Origin: Bacillota bacterium
GTDB taxonomy: Bacteria; Bacillota; Clostridia; Lachnospirales; Cellulosilyticaceae
Direction: 5' to 3'
DNA length: 5,685 nt
NCBI GenBank assembly: GCA_023415525.1
Contig: JAEZKI010000355.1
Span: 1-5,685 of the forward strand
Part shown: piece by piece, positions 4,956 through 5,685 of the stretch
How positions within the stretch are numbered: the first letter of the stretch is position 1
How the letters are laid out: the number at the start of each line of letters is the position of its first letter
Made by a program: the position numbers and the translations under genes
Notes under the pieces: model-generated
Told to the model about the DNA's origin: nothing
The model's database searches: none
Seen by the model: the letters and a program-made list of their open reading frames with translations, nothing else

Positions 4956-5685
4956 ATGTTTGAGGAGTTAAAATCTTGCCAATTATGCCCCCGAGCATGT
5001 GGGGTCAATCGTCTAGAAGGAAAACGTGGATTTTGTGGAGCAGGAGATACGGTAAAAGTGGCCAGGGCAGCACTGCATCAATGGGAAGAGCCTTGCTTAT
5101 CTGGAACGAGAGGGTCAGGAACGGTTTTCTTTTCTTACTGTACTTTACGTTGTGTCTTTTGTCAGAACTATGAATTAAGTACCCAGGCAAAAGGAAAAGA
5201 AATAAGTTATGAGGAGTTAGCTGAAGTTTTTTTGAAGCTCCAGCAGCAAGGGGCTCATAATATTAATTTAGTGACACCTACCCATTATATTCCTCAAATT
5301 CGAGAGGCTCTTAAGTTAGCAAAACAGCAGGGACTTGATCTGCCTATCGTCTATAATACCAGTGGCTTTGAAAGAAGAGAAACCTTATCTACTCTCAGAG
5401 GACTCATCGCTATCTATCTTCCTGACTTTAAATATTTTAAACCCACTTATGCCAAGAAGTATTCCCATGCCCCGAATTATGTTTCTGCTGTGAAAGAAGC
5501 ACTTGGTGAGATGGTTAGTCAAGTAGGCGATGCTACTTTTAATGAAGAGGGGTTAATGGTTAAAGGTGTTATTGTGAGACATTTAATGCTACCAGGACTT
5601 TTGTTTGATTCTAAAAAAATCATCACCTACCTTTATGAGACCTATGGTTCTCAGATTTATATCAGTATGATGAATCAATATACAC
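4956..5685 (+). CDS. Radical SAM protein, PflX/COG1313 type, 3'-truncated by the window edge
   Basis: The frame is open from ATG 4956 to the window end (243 residues visible), and the gene continues beyond it. The start is supported by AGGAGA at 4945-4950, 5 nt before the ATG. The radical SAM motif CTLRCVFC (Cys62, Cys66, Cys69; CxxxCxxC) would bind the [4Fe-4S] cluster that cleaves S-adenosylmethionine. In front of it lies a second cysteine set, CQLCPRAC (Cys8, Cys11, Cys15) and GFCGAG (Cys27), which is typical of this family and may bind another metal centre. NLVTPTHY (104-111) and the following half-barrel strands also fit. The family is called pyruvate formate-lyase activating enzyme-like, but no formate-lyase gene is adjacent, so activation of such an enzyme is not shown. 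The substrate is unknown. It lies 50 nt after the dUTPase gene on the same strand and is probably co-transcribed with it. Confidence 0.9.
   Translation, partial: MFEELKSCQLCPRACGVNRLEGKRGFCGAGDTVKVARAALHQWEEPCLSGTRGSGTVFFSYCTLRCVFCQNYELSTQAKGKEISYEELAEVFLKLQQQGAHNINLVTPTHYIPQIREALKLAKQQGLDLPIVYNTSGFERRETLSTLRGLIAIYLPDFKYFKPTYAKKYSHAPNYVSAVKEALGEMVSQVGDATFNEEGLMVKGVIVRHLMLPGLLFDSKKIITYLYETYGSQIYISMMNQYT

Noticed and set aside
4976..5190. Short ORFs on both strands at the beginning of the radical SAM gene
   Set aside because: They lie in other frames than the protein carrying the CxxxCxxC motif, which starts at 4956 with a good ribosome binding site.
1..5685. CRISPR array, tRNA/rRNA gene or insertion sequence
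   Set aside because: No regularly spaced repeats, no cloverleaf or rRNA-like sequence and no transposase or terminal repeats were seen.

Overview
The window is AT-rich DNA from a low-GC Gram-positive bacterium. AGGAG-type ribosome binding sites, AT-rich spacers and the protein families point to Firmicutes, most likely class Clostridia. That placement is inferred from style; no marker gene fixes the genus. All four long genes are on the + strand, and the first and last run off the window edges.

Layout: (1) 1-833 is the 3' part of an alpha/beta hydrolase gene whose true start lies upstream of the window. (2) 834-1211 is an AT-rich spacer with a weak promoter candidate, an 11-bp direct repeat, an imperfect hairpin and a rho-independent-type terminator hairpin only about 40 nt before the next gene. 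(3) 1212-3878 is a complete 888-residue P-type calcium-pumping ATPase with every catalytic motif and both predicted Ca2+ sites. (4) 3879-4395 is a 517-nt spacer, the most structured non-coding part of the window. On the - strand it holds a compact unit: a perfect TATAAT box, a strong Shine-Dalgarno sequence, a 16-codon hydrophobic ORF and a hairpin with a T-run. A + strand promoter candidate and a strong + strand terminator bracket that unit. (5) 4396-4905 is a dUTPase gene and (6) 4956-5685 is the 5' part of a radical SAM gene of the PflX/COG1313 type. Genes 5 and 6 are 50 nt apart, each with its own ribosome binding site, and are probably co-transcribed.

The long genes look like ordinary housekeeping functions: calcium export, dUTP removal, a radical SAM enzyme of unclear substrate and a hydrolase of unclear substrate. 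They do not form an obvious pathway. No mobile element, CRISPR array, tRNA or rRNA is visible. The best candidate for something undescribed is the small antisense-overlapped locus at about 3966-4231. Its arrangement resembles a type I toxin-antitoxin module, but the peptide is very short, the promoters are in AT-rich DNA, and nothing shows that it is expressed.
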